Positions 1 to 8,619 of a DNA stretch of 64,000 bases are shown here, piece after piece. Made by a program: the position numbers and the translations under genes. How positions within the stretch are numbered: the first letter of the stretch is position 1; the number at the start of each line of letters is the position of its first letter. This DNA is from DATARH01 sp963847345 (lineage in GTDB: Bacteria > Pseudomonadota > Alphaproteobacteria > ATCC43930 > CGMCC-115725). The DNA is taken from NCBI GenBank assembly GCA_963847345.1, contig CAWJZU010000042.1:124001-188000 (forward strand), read 5' to 3'. The notes under the pieces are model-generated. The model was given only the letters and a program-made list of their open reading frames with translations, made no database searches and was not told where the DNA came from.

Positions 1-450
1 GATTGCCGCGACCGAGGGATCGCCAAGCTCCTTGATTTCGGCGGCGCTGCCGGCGGTATCGGCGCGCACGACCGGCTGCAGGCCGTGGGCGCGGATGAAG
101 TCGCGGCATTGCGACAGCGCCTGGATGTGGCTGCGTACCGCGCGAATCCGGTCGAGCGGCGCGCCGGGCAGCGCCAGCAGATGGTGGTTCACCCGCTCGA
201 AATGCTCGCCGATGATGTAGAGGGCCGAATCCGGCATCAAATGATGAATGTCGGCGACCCGCCCGGCGACCGAGTTCTCGATCGGGATCATCGCGAGCCG
301 CGCCGCACTGTCGCGCACCGCCGCGAAAGCATCCTCGAACGCGGCGCAGGGCAGGGTCGCCATTTCGGGAAAGACGCGCCTGCACGCCAGGTCGGAATAG
401 GCCCCCGGAGAGCCTTGAAACGCGATCGTCTGCTCCGGTCTTGATTTCAT
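1..450 (-). CDS. pheA: Prephenate dehydratase, N-terminal part (runs off window)
   Basis: Converts prephenate to phenylpyruvate in phenylalanine synthesis. Reading from the ATG at 450 down to base 1 gives about 150 open residues beginning MKSRPEQTIAFQGSPGAYS, the typical start of the periplasmic-binding-like catalytic domain. The IPIENSVAGRV segment is the conserved substrate-site stretch, followed by a HHLLALPGA strand. The catalytic TRF motif and the C-terminal ACT domain would lie beyond the window edge. The ATG overlaps the TGA of the upstream kdsB by four bases (ATGA), so the two are translationally coupled. No frame break in the visible part. Confidence 0.93.
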   Translation of the reverse strand, partial: MKSRPEQTIAFQGSPGAYSDLACRRVFPEMATLPCAAFEDAFAAVRDSAARLAMIPIENSVAGRVADIHHLMPDSALYIIGEHFERVNHHLLALPGAPLDRIRAVRSHIQALSQCRDFIRAHGLQPVVRADTAGSAAEIKELGDPSVAAI

Positions 451-1214
451 TGGCCTATCTGTTCCATCAGCTTGCGGGCGCGGGCGAGATCGGCCGGCGT
501 ATCGACCTGAACGCCGAGCTGCGCCTTGTCGATCAGGCTGACCCAAATGCGCATCCCGGCTTCAAGCGCGCGCAGCTGCTCGAGCCGCTCGCGCTGTTCG
601 AGGACGCCGCGCGGCAGCCCCACGAAGCGGTCGAGCGCGGCGCGGCGATACGCGTAGAGCCCGACATGCTCGTAATGCGGCCCCTCGCCCCACGGCACCG
701 CCGCCTTGCTGAAATAGAGCGCGCGCGCCGGACGAGTCGGGTCGGCGAACCCGGCGGCGACCTTGTTGACGCTGGTGTCGGCGACGGCAGCTGGATCGGT
801 GATCTCGGCCGCTAGCGTCGCGATATCGGCGTCGGTTTCGGCGAGCGTCGCCAGCGCGATCCGGATCGCGCTGGGGTCCAGCATCGGCATGTCGCCCTGT
901 ATATTGAGGACGGCGTCATGGGTCTGCCCCGGATCGAGCGCGGTTATCGCGGTGTGGATGCGGTCCGAGCCGGTCGGCAGCGCCGGATCGGTCATCACGG
1001 CCCTGCCGCCGGCGCGCTCGACGGCTTCGGCTATCGCGTAGTCGCCGCTGGCGACGACGACCGGGCCACAGTCGGCGGCGACCGCCAGACGCCAGACATG
1101 CACGATCATCGGCGCCCCGGCAATCTCGGCCAGCGGCTTGTCGGGCAGCCTGGTCGCGGCGAGCCGCGCCGGGATCAGCAGAATGGGGTTGCGGATCGCG
1201 TCCGGTGATGTCAC
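447..1214 (-). CDS. kdsB: 3-deoxy-manno-octulosonate cytidylyltransferase
   Basis: Activates KDO with CTP to CMP-KDO for lipopolysaccharide inner-core synthesis, in the cytoplasm. The N-terminus LLIPARLAATRLPDKPLA is the family nucleotide-binding signature; NIQGDMPMLDP is the metal/CTP site and HVGLYAYRR is the conserved later block. I chose the GTG at 1214 (VTSPDAIRNPILLIPARL) because it gives 255 residues, the usual size; an in-frame upstream ATG at 1424 would add 70 low-complexity residues and run into the divergent cytochrome gene. Overlaps pheA by 4 bp. The kdsB-pheA arrangement with a divergent cytochrome c gene is, as I know it, common in alphaproteobacteria. Confidence 0.93.
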   Translation of the reverse strand: MTSPDAIRNPILLIPARLAATRLPDKPLAEIAGAPMIVHVWRLAVAADCGPVVVASGDYAIAEAVERAGGRAVMTDPALPTGSDRIHTAITALDPGQTHDAVLNIQGDMPMLDPSAIRIALATLAETDADIATLAAEITDPAAVADTSVNKVAAGFADPTRPARALYFSKAAVPWGEGPHYEHVGLYAYRRAALDRFVGLPRGVLEQRERLEQLRALEAGMRIWVSLIDKAQLGVQVDTPADLARARKLMEQIGQ

Positions 1215-1395
1215 TGCGGTAGCAAAGCCGGGTTGTGGCGCACCAACGCGACAACATGCCCGGTTCGACTGCCCGCCGGAAGGGCGATATTGTTTCCCGC
1301 TGACGGCGGGAAACAATTCCGCTAGCGGCAAAATGGTTGGCCTGGGCGATGCCCTTGGCCGCGCCGGGCCTGCGTCAGAATATGAGACGGGGACA

Positions 1396-1920
1396 ATGTC
1401 GTCTTTCGAGTGGAACAAGGTCATCGCGTCGGTTCTGACGGCGATGATCGTCGCGATGGTGGCCGGTGTTCTGGCGAGCCAGATCGTTCACCCACACCGG
1501 CTTCACGAGGCCGTCTATCTGCCGCCCGGCGCCGAAGGCGGAGCAACGACCGCCGCCGCAACCGCGCCGGCCGCGGCACCGCTCGAACCGATCGAGCCGC
1601 TGCTGGCGAAAGCAGATGTCGCGCACGGCCAGCAGCTGTCTAAGGTCTGTACGCAATGCCACACCTTCGAGAAAGGCGGCGCAAATAAGATCGGCCCCAA
1701 CCTGTACGGGGTCGCCGAAGAAAAAATTGCAGCCGTACCGGGATACCAGTTCTCGCCGGCGCTTCTGGCCAAGAAGGACGAGCAGTGGACGCCGGACGCG
1801 CTGAACGTCTGGCTGCACAGTCCGCAGCAATTCGCCAAGGGCACGAAGATGAGCTTTGCCGGCGTCCCGAAGGCGCAAGACCGCGCCGATCTGATCGCCT
1901 ACCTCGAATCGCTGAAATAG
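1396..1920 (+). CDS. Membrane-anchored c-type cytochrome (CycM/c552-like)
   Basis: A 174-residue cytochrome c. Residues 8-30 form one hydrophobic uncleaved N-terminal anchor, followed by an Ala/Pro-rich linker (about 48-65) and a class I cytochrome domain. Haem attachment is C85-x-x-C88-H89 (CTQCH) and the likely axial methionine is M152 in GTKMSFAGVP. Such proteins carry electrons from the bc1 complex to terminal oxidases on the periplasmic face of the membrane. The ATG at 1396 follows a purine-rich GACGGGGAC; the frame stays open further upstream, but that would not start with a membrane anchor. Divergent from kdsB. Confident in the family, less so in the exact oxidase partner. Confidence 0.93.
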   Translation: MSSFEWNKVIASVLTAMIVAMVAGVLASQIVHPHRLHEAVYLPPGAEGGATTAAATAPAAAPLEPIEPLLAKADVAHGQQLSKVCTQCHTFEKGGANKIGPNLYGVAEEKIAAVPGYQFSPALLAKKDEQWTPDALNVWLHSPQQFAKGTKMSFAGVPKAQDRADLIAYLESLK

Positions 1921-1958
1921 GCGGAGGACGTCGGGCCGGCGCCGAGCCGGGGAGGACA

Positions 1959-2732
1959 CTGATCGACCTCGATCCGTTCATCGCGCTGGCAACCGAGCTC
2001 GCCGACGCCGCCGGGGCAGCGATCCGGCCGCATTTCCGGCGGCCTATCGCGATCGATGAAAAGCCCGATCTGTCGCCGGTCACCATCGCCGACCGCGACG
2101 CCGAAATAGCCATGCGGCGGCTGATCGCGGCACGATTTCCCGAACACGGCATTATCGGCGAGGAATTCGGCCGCGAGCGCGAGGATGCCGAGTTCGTCTG
2201 GGTCCTCGATCCGATCGATGGCACAAAATCCTTCATTTCGGGCGTGCCGCTGTTCGGAACATTGATCGCGCTGGCTCAACGCGGGCGCCCGATAATCGGA
2301 ATTATCGACCAGCCGATTTCGCGCGAGCGCTGGATCGGCGCCGCCGGCCGGCCAACGCTGTTCAACGGCGCCCCGATCCGCTGCAGGCCTTGTGACGGGC
2401 TCGCCGGGGCGACGCTGTTCGCGACCAGTCCCGACATGTTCATCGGGCCCGACAAGGTCGCGTTCGGGCGGGTTGCCACCGCCGCCAAGCTCGTCCGGTT
2501 CGGCGCCGATTGCTATGCCTATGGCCTCTTGGCGCACGGGTTCATCGATCTGGTTATTGAATCAAGCCTCAAGCCCTACGATTTCAGTGCCATGCTGCCG
2601 GTCGTCGAGGGCGCCGGCGGGGTGGCCAGCGACTGGCGCGGCGCGACGCTGACCGTCGCCTCGGACGGTCGCGTCGTGGTTGCCGGAGACCGGCGTACAC
2701 ACGAAGCGGCGCTTGCATCGCTGGCGACATAA
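1959..2732 (+). CDS. hisN: Inositol-monophosphatase-family phosphatase, HisN-like (histidinol-phosphatase)
   Basis: A Mg-dependent, Li-sensitive phosphatase fold. Metal-binding blocks are visible: GEEFG in the first third, WVLDPIDGTKSF in the middle, and a C-terminal KPYDFSAMLPVVEGAGG block typical of histidinol-phosphatases of this superfamily rather than CysQ. Expected role: dephosphorylation of histidinol phosphate in histidine synthesis (family inference). The start is a problem: between an ATG at 1785, deep inside the cytochrome gene, and an ATG at about 2112 there is no ATG, GTG or TTG in frame. The best candidate is CTG at 1959, just after GGGGAGG. The reading frame itself is unbroken to TAA at 2732. 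Confidence 0.82.
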   Translation: MIDLDPFIALATELADAAGAAIRPHFRRPIAIDEKPDLSPVTIADRDAEIAMRRLIAARFPEHGIIGEEFGREREDAEFVWVLDPIDGTKSFISGVPLFGTLIALAQRGRPIIGIIDQPISRERWIGAAGRPTLFNGAPIRCRPCDGLAGATLFATSPDMFIGPDKVAFGRVATAAKLVRFGADCYAYGLLAHGFIDLVIESSLKPYDFSAMLPVVEGAGGVASDWRGATLTVASDGRVVVAGDRRTHEAALASLAT

Positions 2733-2755
2733 AAGCTGCATTTGGGACAGGAGGC

Positions 2756-4630
2756 ATGATGCGCGGGGCTGTTGTGCGCAGGCGGTTTGGTCTTGTTCTC
2801 GGGCTGGCCTTTTTTATCGGTGCGGGCGGCGCGACGGTCCCGGCGGTAACGGCGAGCGCAGCCCCGAGCCACGGTCTGTCGTTGTTCGGGGATCTCAAAT
2901 ACGGTCCCGACTTCAAGCATTTCGAATACGCCAACCCGAGCGCCCCGAAGGGCGGCACGATGCGGCTCTCCGCGATCGGCACTTTCGACAGTCTGAACCC
3001 TTATATCGTCAAGGGCGTTTCGGCGGCCGGCATGAGCCAGACCTTCGATACGCTGATGCTGCCCTCCGAGGACGAGCCCGGCAGCGAATACGGCCTCGTT
3101 GCCGAAAGCGCCGATCTGGCTCTGGACCGCAAATCGGTGCTGTACACGCTGCGCAAGGAGGCGCGCTTCCACGACGGTTCGCCGATTACGCCGGATGACG
3201 TGATCTGGACCTTCGACACGCTGCGCGAGAAGGGCCAGCCGATGTACCGCTCCTATTACGGCGATGTCGATAAGGTCGAGCGCGAGGGCGAGCACGGTGT
3301 GCGGTTCCATTTCAAATCCGCCGAAAACCGCGAACTGCCGCAGATCGTCGGCCAGATGCCGATCCTGTCGAAGAAATACTGGGAGGGCCGCGACTTTACG
3401 AAAACGACGCTCGACGCACCGCTCGGCAGCGGCCCGTACAAGGTCGAGTCGGTCGATCCCGGGCGCTCGATCACGTATCGACGCGTGCCCGATTACTGGG
3501 CCGCCGATTTGCCGGTCAGGAAAGGGCGCGAGAATGTCGACGAAATCCGCTACGATTATTACCGCGACGGGACCATCGCGCTCGAGGCGCTGAAGGCCGG
3601 GCAATATGACGTTCGGCTGGAGAACTCGTCGAAAGCGTGGGCGACCGGGTATGACGGGCCGGCGCTGCGGCAAAGTCTGTTGAAGAAGGCGGAAATCCCC
3701 AACGAGCTGCCGCGCGGCATGCAGGGTTTCGGTTACAATTTGCGGCGTCCGCTGTTCCAGGACCCGAAGGTTCGGCAGGCGCTCGGCTACGCGTTCGATT
3801 TCGAATGGTCGAACAAGAATTTGTTCTACGACGCCTACAAGCGGACCCGCAGCTATTTCGATAATTCGGAGCTGGCCGCGACGGGGGTGCCGCAAGGCGA
3901 GGAACTCAAGATACTCGAACCGTATCGGGGGAAAATCCCCGACGAGGTGTTTACGAAAGAATACGATCCGCCGAAATACGACGGTTCCGGCAATATCCGT
4001 GACGGACTGCGCGAGGCCTTCAAGCTGCTCAAGGAGGCCGGCTGGAGCGTCAAGGGCGGCAAGCTGGTTAACGACAAGACCGGGCAGCCGTTCGAGTTCG
4101 AGATCCTGCTCGTACAACCCGAGTTCGAACGCATCGTGCTGCCCTTCGTACGCAATCTCGAACGCCTCGGGATCACCGCACGGGTGCGCACGGTCGACGC
4201 CAGCCAATACCAGAAGCGCATGGACACGTTCGATTACGATATGGCCGTCGTGTCGTTCGGTCAGTCGTTGTCGCCCGGGAACGAGCAGCGCGATTATTGG
4301 GGATCGCAGGCCGCCGACGAAGAAGGCAGCCGCAACATTCTCGGGATCAAGAACCCGGTCATCGACGCGCTGGTCGAGGAGGTCATCAAGGCGCCGGATC
4401 GCGAATCTCTCGTCGTCCGCACCCGCGCGCTCGACCGCGCCCTGCAGTGGGGATTCTACGTCATCCCGCACTACCACACCGACGTGTCGCGGGTCGCCTA
4501 TTGGGACAAATTCCGCCGCCCCGAGATCGCGCCGAAATACGGCATCGGCCTCGACACGTGGTGGGTCGACCCGAAAGCGGAGCAGACAATTGAAGCCAAG
4601 AAGGGCGAGGTCAAGAACGAGACCAAGTAG
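2756..4630 (+). CDS. ABC transporter substrate-binding protein, family 5 (YejA-like peptide binder)
   Basis: A 624-residue periplasmic solute-binding protein. Basic residues then a hydrophobic stretch (about 8-35, ending SAAPSHG) form a Sec signal peptide. The HFEYANPSAPKGGTMR block and the GSGPYKVESVDPG and NLRRPLFQDPKVRQALGYAFD blocks are typical of YejA/DppA-type binding proteins for oligopeptides or related ligands. A GGAGG sits directly before tandem ATGs at 2756/2759. No permease or ATPase gene lies in the window, so it is an orphan binding protein that must share a transporter encoded elsewhere. It starts 23 bp after the hisN-like gene, so the two may be cotranscribed. Confidence 0.92.
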   Translation: MMRGAVVRRRFGLVLGLAFFIGAGGATVPAVTASAAPSHGLSLFGDLKYGPDFKHFEYANPSAPKGGTMRLSAIGTFDSLNPYIVKGVSAAGMSQTFDTLMLPSEDEPGSEYGLVAESADLALDRKSVLYTLRKEARFHDGSPITPDDVIWTFDTLREKGQPMYRSYYGDVDKVEREGEHGVRFHFKSAENRELPQIVGQMPILSKKYWEGRDFTKTTLDAPLGSGPYKVESVDPGRSITYRRVPDYWAADLPVRKGRENVDEIRYDYYRDGTIALEALKAGQYDVRLENSSKAWATGYDGPALRQSLLKKAEIPNELPRGMQGFGYNLRRPLFQDPKVRQALGYAFDFEWSNKNLFYDAYKRTRSYFDNSELAATGVPQGEELKILEPYRGKIPDEVFTKEYDPPKYDGSGNIRDGLREAFKLLKEAGWSVKGGKLVNDKTGQPFEFEILLVQPEFERIVLPFVRNLERLGITARVRTVDASQYQKRMDTFDYDMAVVSFGQSLSPGNEQRDYWGSQAADEEGSRNILGIKNPVIDALVEEVIKAPDRESLVVRTRALDRALQWGFYVIPHYHTDVSRVAYWDKFRRPEIAPKYGIGLDTWWVDPKAEQTIEAKKGEVKNETK

Positions 4631-4645
4631 CTCGCCCTTTCCTTC
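4601..4645 (+). terminator. Stem-loop at the end of the substrate-binding protein gene
   Basis: AAGGGCGAG (4601-4609) pairs perfectly with CTCGCCCTT (4631-4639) around the stop codon and is followed by a pyrimidine-rich TCCTTC. It ends before the next gene starts at 4751. The loop is long (21 nt), so it is a moderate candidate for a Rho-independent terminator. Confidence 0.5.
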
Positions 4646-4750
4646 TGCAGGCAGGATCGGCCGACACGGAGCCCTCGCCGGTCCCCGTGAATGGACGCCG
4701 GCGTCGTCGTTTCCTATGTAGAGCCGGTATCCGAGCGCAAGGGTCCCGCG

Positions 4751-7090
4751 ATGAGGCAATTCGGCATCGGACAGCCGATCCGGCGCGTTGAAGACAGGCG
4801 GTTTTTGACCGGAACCGGCCGCTACCTCGACGACATCGTTCGGCCGCGTCAGGCTTATGCGGCTGTGCTGCGCTCGCCGCACGCGCACGCCCGCATCCGC
4901 GCGATCGACCCGAGCGCCGCGCTGTCGTCGCCCGGCGTCGTCGCCGTCCTCACTGGCGAGGATCTGGCGCGCGACGGCATCGGCACTGTGCCGTGCGTGA
5001 GCCCCGTCACTAACCGCAACGGCTCTGAGATGGCGATGCCGCCGCGACCGGCACTGGCACGCGACCGTGTCAGGCATGTCGGCGACGCGGTCGCGCTCAT
5101 TGTCGCCGAGACCCTCGCCCAGGCGCGCGACGCCGCCGAACTGATCGAAATCGATTACGAGATGCTGCCCTCCGTCGTCGAGACCGAGACGGCTCCCGAT
5201 GACCGCCAGCCCGTGGTGTGGGACGAGCACCCGGGCAATCTCTGCTTCGACTGGGAGATCGGCGACCGCGCCGCCGTCGAGCGTGCAGCGGGGTCGGCGC
5301 GGCATCGTGTGTCGCTGACCCTGGTCAATAACCGGGTCGTGGCCAATTCGATGGAGCCACGCGGCGCTGTCGGAGAATACGATCCGGGCGAGGATTCCTA
5401 TACGCTGTGGAGTTCAACACAGGGCTCGCATTTCGTGCGCAACCTGCTCGCCGAGCATGTTTTGCACATTCCGGAAAACCGCATCCGGGTCGTCACACCC
5501 GATGTGGGGGGCGGTTTCGGGATGAAGCTGTTTTTGTATCCGGAGCACGTCCTGGTGCTGTGGGCCGCGAAAAAATTGGGCCGGTCGGTTAAATGGGTCG
5601 CCGATCGCTCCGAAGCCTTCGTCACCGACACGCAGGGGCGCGACAATGTCACGAAGCTCGATCTCGCGCTCGACGATCAGTTTCGGTTTCTGGCGCTGTC
5701 GGTCGAGCTGACCGCGAACATGGGCGCTTATCTGTCGAATTTCGCGCCGGAAATCCCGACCGCCTCGGGCGGGGTCATGTATAGCGGCGTCTATGCGTTT
5801 CCGGCGATCCACGTCGCGGTCAAGGGCGTGTACACGAACACGGTGCCGGTCGATGCCTACCGCGGCGCCGGCCGGCCCGAGGCGGCCTACGCCGTCGAGC
5901 GGCTGATCGATTACGCCGCACGTCGCCTCGGCACCGAGGCCGACGAACTGCGCCGCCGAAATTTCATCAAGCCCGACGCAATGCCGCACACGACGCCGCT
6001 CGGTCTGACTTATGACAGCGGCGATTTCGCGCGCAATCTCGATAATGCGCTCGCCGCCGCCGATGCCCCCGGCTTCGCGGCGCGACGGGCCGAAGCGCGT
6101 ACCCACAGCCGGCTTCGCGGCCTTGGACACGCGGTCTATATCGAGCAGTCCGGGTTTCCGCCGGACGAATTCGCCGAGGCGCGCTTCGACCCCTCCGGTA
6201 CGCTGACGCTGCTGATGGGATCGCAATCCTCGGGCCAGGGGCATCAGACTGCCTATGCCCAGCTCGCCGCCGAAAAACTCGGCCTGCCGCTCGAAAAAAT
6301 CCGCGTCTTGCAGGGCGACACCGACGCGATCGGGTTCGGCCGCGGCACCGGCGGATCGCGCTCGATCCCGGTCGGCGGCGCCGCGCTGTTCCATGCCGCC
6401 GACAAGCTGATCGAAAAGGGAAAAAAGATCGCCGCGCATATGCTCGAAACGGCCGAGGCCGATATCGACTTCGCCGACGGCACGTTCGCGATCGCCGGGA
6501 CCGATCGCGCCGTCGCGCTCGACGCGGTCGTGCGCGCCGCGTTCAACCCCGGCCAATTGCCGCCCGGTCTCGAGCCCGGTTTCGCCGAGAGCGGCCATTT
6601 CACGCCGCCGGCGCCGACCTTCCCGAACGGGTGTCACGTCTGCGAGGTCGAGATCGATCCCGAGACCGGGCTGATCGAGATCGTGCGCTATCTGGTCGTC
6701 GACGATTTCGGGGTCGTCATCAACCCGCTGCTGCTGGCGGGGCAGGTGCATGGCGGAATCGCGCAGGGGGTCGGCCAGGCGATGCTCGAACGCACGGTGT
6801 ACGACCCGGAGAGCGGCCAGCTGCTGACCGGCAACCTGACCGACTACGCCGTGCCGCATGCCGACACGCTGCCGCGGATCGAATTCTCGTATAACATCGT
6901 GCCGTGCCGGACCAACCCGCTCGGGGTCAAGGGAGCTGGCGAAGCCGGCGCGATCGGCGCACCGCCGGCGCTGGTCAACGCCGTGATCGACGCCGTCGCC
7001 GAGTTCGGGATCGACCATCTCGACATGCCGCTGACCCCGCAACGCTTGTGGCGCGCGTTGCGCGATGCCGCCGCCGCGACCGCCGCCTGA
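4751..7090 (+). CDS. Xanthine dehydrogenase-family molybdopterin-binding subunit, form II CoxL-like
   Basis: A 779-residue large subunit of a molybdenum hydroxylase. RRVEDRRFLTGTGRYLDD is the usual N-terminus; GGGFGMKL is a MoCo-binding block and AYRGAGRPEAAY the active-site loop. Form I CO dehydrogenase has AYRCSFR here, while AYRGAGR marks form II enzymes, whose substrates are mostly unknown, so CO oxidation should not be assumed. The C-terminal GVKGAGEAGAIGAPPA carries the conserved catalytic Glu region. Start at ATG 4751, just after a purine-rich stretch; an in-frame ATG at 4691 adds 20 unconserved residues. No small (2Fe-2S) or medium (FAD) subunit gene is nearby, so it is an orphan here. 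Confidence 0.9.
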   Translation: MRQFGIGQPIRRVEDRRFLTGTGRYLDDIVRPRQAYAAVLRSPHAHARIRAIDPSAALSSPGVVAVLTGEDLARDGIGTVPCVSPVTNRNGSEMAMPPRPALARDRVRHVGDAVALIVAETLAQARDAAELIEIDYEMLPSVVETETAPDDRQPVVWDEHPGNLCFDWEIGDRAAVERAAGSARHRVSLTLVNNRVVANSMEPRGAVGEYDPGEDSYTLWSSTQGSHFVRNLLAEHVLHIPENRIRVVTPDVGGGFGMKLFLYPEHVLVLWAAKKLGRSVKWVADRSEAFVTDTQGRDNVTKLDLALDDQFRFLALSVELTANMGAYLSNFAPEIPTASGGVMYSGVYAFPAIHVAVKGVYTNTVPVDAYRGAGRPEAAYAVERLIDYAARRLGTEADELRRRNFIKPDAMPHTTPLGLTYDSGDFARNLDNALAAADAPGFAARRAEARTHSRLRGLGHAVYIEQSGFPPDEFAEARFDPSGTLTLLMGSQSSGQGHQTAYAQLAAEKLGLPLEKIRVLQGDTDAIGFGRGTGGSRSIPVGGAALFHAADKLIEKGKKIAAHMLETAEADIDFADGTFAIAGTDRAVALDAVVRAAFNPGQLPPGLEPGFAESGHFTPPAPTFPNGCHVCEVEIDPETGLIEIVRYLVVDDFGVVINPLLLAGQVHGGIAQGVGQAMLERTVYDPESGQLLTGNLTDYAVPHADTLPRIEFSYNIVPCRTNPLGVKGAGEAGAIGAPPALVNAVIDAVAEFGIDHLDMPLTPQRLWRALRDAAAATAA

Positions 7091-7098
7091 GGGGAACC

Positions 7099-7866
7099 AT
7101 GGATCCGTTGCTTGAGATTGCGATGCGCGCCGCGCTGGCCGGCGGCGAGGAGGTCATGCGGGTCTATGCCGACCCGTTCGAGGTGACGCAGAAGGAGGAC
7201 CGGACGCCGGTCACCGAGGCCGATCTCGCCTCCGAGCGGGTGATCATCGCAATCCTCGGCGAGGCCTATCCGGACATCCCGATCGTTTCCGAGGAGACCG
7301 TGCCGGAGGCGGGGTTCTCGTCGCCGGCGGCGCGGTTCTGGTGCGTCGATCCGCTCGACGGGACCAAGGAGTTCGTCGTTCGCAACGGCGAGTTTTCGGT
7401 GCTGATCGCCTTGATCGAGCACGGCATTCCGGTGCTCGGCGTCGTGCATGGGCCGGCTCTCGGGGTGACATATGTCGCGCACGGGCCGGGCACGGCGCTG
7501 CGGCGGCGCGATGGCGGGGGGTTCGAGCCGATCCGGGCGCGCGTGCCGCCGCCCGAGGGGATCGTCGTGATCCACAGCCGCAGCCACGAGAACAGCCGCC
7601 GCCTCGCCGAGTATTTCCAGGGCCGTCCGGTGATCGAGCGCAAGCAGTGCGGCAGCGCGCTGAAATTCGGCGTGCTGGCAGCCGGCGAGGCCGATTTCTA
7701 TCCGCGCTTTGGCACGACGATGGAGTGGGACACGGCGGCGGGGCAGGCCGTGCTCGAAGCCGCCGGCGGGCATGTGTTCGGCCTCGACGGGGAGAGGCTG
7801 CGCTACGGCAAGCCCGGGCTGAAGAATGACGGCTTTGTCGCCTGGGGCGCCAAGCCAGCCTGGTGA
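7099..7866 (+). CDS. cysQ: 3'(2'),5'-bisphosphate nucleotidase
   Basis: Hydrolyses 3'-phosphoadenosine 5'-phosphate to AMP, recycling the by-product of sulfate assimilation and sulfotransfer. 255 residues. Metal site blocks: KEDRTPVTEADLAS, IVSEE and WCVDPLDGTKEFV; the C-terminal EWDTAAGQAVLEAAGG is the CysQ-specific block that separates it from the HisN-like protein at 1959-2732. The ATG at 7099 follows GAGGGGAACC, a good ribosome binding site, 9 bp after the CoxL-like stop, so these two genes probably share a transcript. No break in frame. Confidence 0.93.
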   Translation: MDPLLEIAMRAALAGGEEVMRVYADPFEVTQKEDRTPVTEADLASERVIIAILGEAYPDIPIVSEETVPEAGFSSPAARFWCVDPLDGTKEFVVRNGEFSVLIALIEHGIPVLGVVHGPALGVTYVAHGPGTALRRRDGGGFEPIRARVPPPEGIVVIHSRSHENSRRLAEYFQGRPVIERKQCGSALKFGVLAAGEADFYPRFGTTMEWDTAAGQAVLEAAGGHVFGLDGERLRYGKPGLKNDGFVAWGAKPAW

Positions 7867-7879
7867 GGCAGCCGGCGGT

Positions 7880-8287
7880 TTATTGCTGGCGTTCGGCGCG
7901 GGGCAGGCTGGTCAGGTTCATCGACCAGGGCAAGGCCGAGCGCACCCAGATCTGGCGCGACGGGCGCAGTTCGGCGCGTTGATCGAGCGTGCCGACCCGC
8001 AGACCAACGGTTGGCGGGTTGCCGGTGGCGTCCGATGCCCAGAGATGGGTGCCGCAATCGGGGCAGAAGGCCTGCGCCCGCCTGTTGCCGCTCTCGGCGG
8101 TCTTGACGTAGGTCTTCGGCGCGCCGCTCTTCAGGACAAAACTGCCCGGCAGGGTCGTGACATTGGCGCGGAAGGCGCTGCCCGATAGGCGCTGGCAGTC
8201 GGTGCAGTGGCAGACCCGCACCTGCGCCGGATCGATCTCGGCCTCGTAGCTGATATTGCCGCAGTGGCAGCTTCCGGTGACGTTCAT
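7880..8287 (-). CDS. GFA family (CENP-V/GFA domain) zinc protein
   Basis: A 135-residue protein of the glutathione-dependent formaldehyde-activating (Gfa/CENP-V) family. Cysteines match the family zinc sites: C7 and C9 (GSCHCG), C26, C28 and C31 (CHCTDC) and C74 and C77 (FCPDCG). Most members have no proven substrate; formaldehyde-glutathione chemistry is known only for Gfa itself, so the function is open. Start at ATG 8287: the frame extends to 8482 but the family N-terminus begins at MNVTGSCHCG. Convergent with cysQ, 13 bp apart. Confidence 0.9.
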   Translation of the reverse strand: MNVTGSCHCGNISYEAEIDPAQVRVCHCTDCQRLSGSAFRANVTTLPGSFVLKSGAPKTYVKTAESGNRRAQAFCPDCGTHLWASDATGNPPTVGLRVGTLDQRAELRPSRQIWVRSALPWSMNLTSLPRAERQQ

Positions 8288-8359
8288 CCATCCCTCCCGG
8301 CGGACCCGAAACCCACTGTAAACCATTGAAATCGGCGCGTCATAGCGGGCCGATCCGGC

Positions 8360-8619
8360 GGCTTTGCTGTTTCTGCAGGGAATCTGCAGCAAACGGCCAG
8401 CGAAAGCCGCGGAAATACTCGGTTTCTCCCAGGCGGAGCAGCGGCCTTTTGCAGCTGCGGAAACGGGAGAATGCCGGGCCATGGCCGCCGCTGCCTATTT
8501 CATCGAGGACAGTGTTTCACGGGATTGCGGCTATTTTGGTGCCGCCGTATCGGACAATATAGATCACGGCGAACGGGCGCCCGGTTTGAAGCGTGGTCGC
8601 GGGGGCGGGACGAGGCGGC
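8360..8619 (+). repeat. Intergenic stretch with a degenerate AGGGAA-type repeat remnant
   Basis: No gene is supported between the GFA gene and the TPR gene. The stretch has CAGGGAATC near 8376 and ends with GGGATTGCGGCTATTTTGG near 8520. The same elements (CAGGGAATA, then GCGATTGCGGCAATTTT) recur in the same order at about 38890-38970. I read both as decayed copies of one dispersed repeat; identity is uncertain. Confidence 0.4.

Noticed and set aside
2576..5305. Very long minus-strand open frame (909 codons)
   Set aside because: It is antisense to the hisN-like, substrate-binding and CoxL-like genes, which have clear family motifs. High GC leaves few stop codons; the antisense protein has no recognisable domain.
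5414..7042. 542-codon minus-strand open frame antisense to the CoxL-like gene
   Set aside because: Arg/Asp-rich shadow translation without motifs; the plus strand carries the MoCo signatures.
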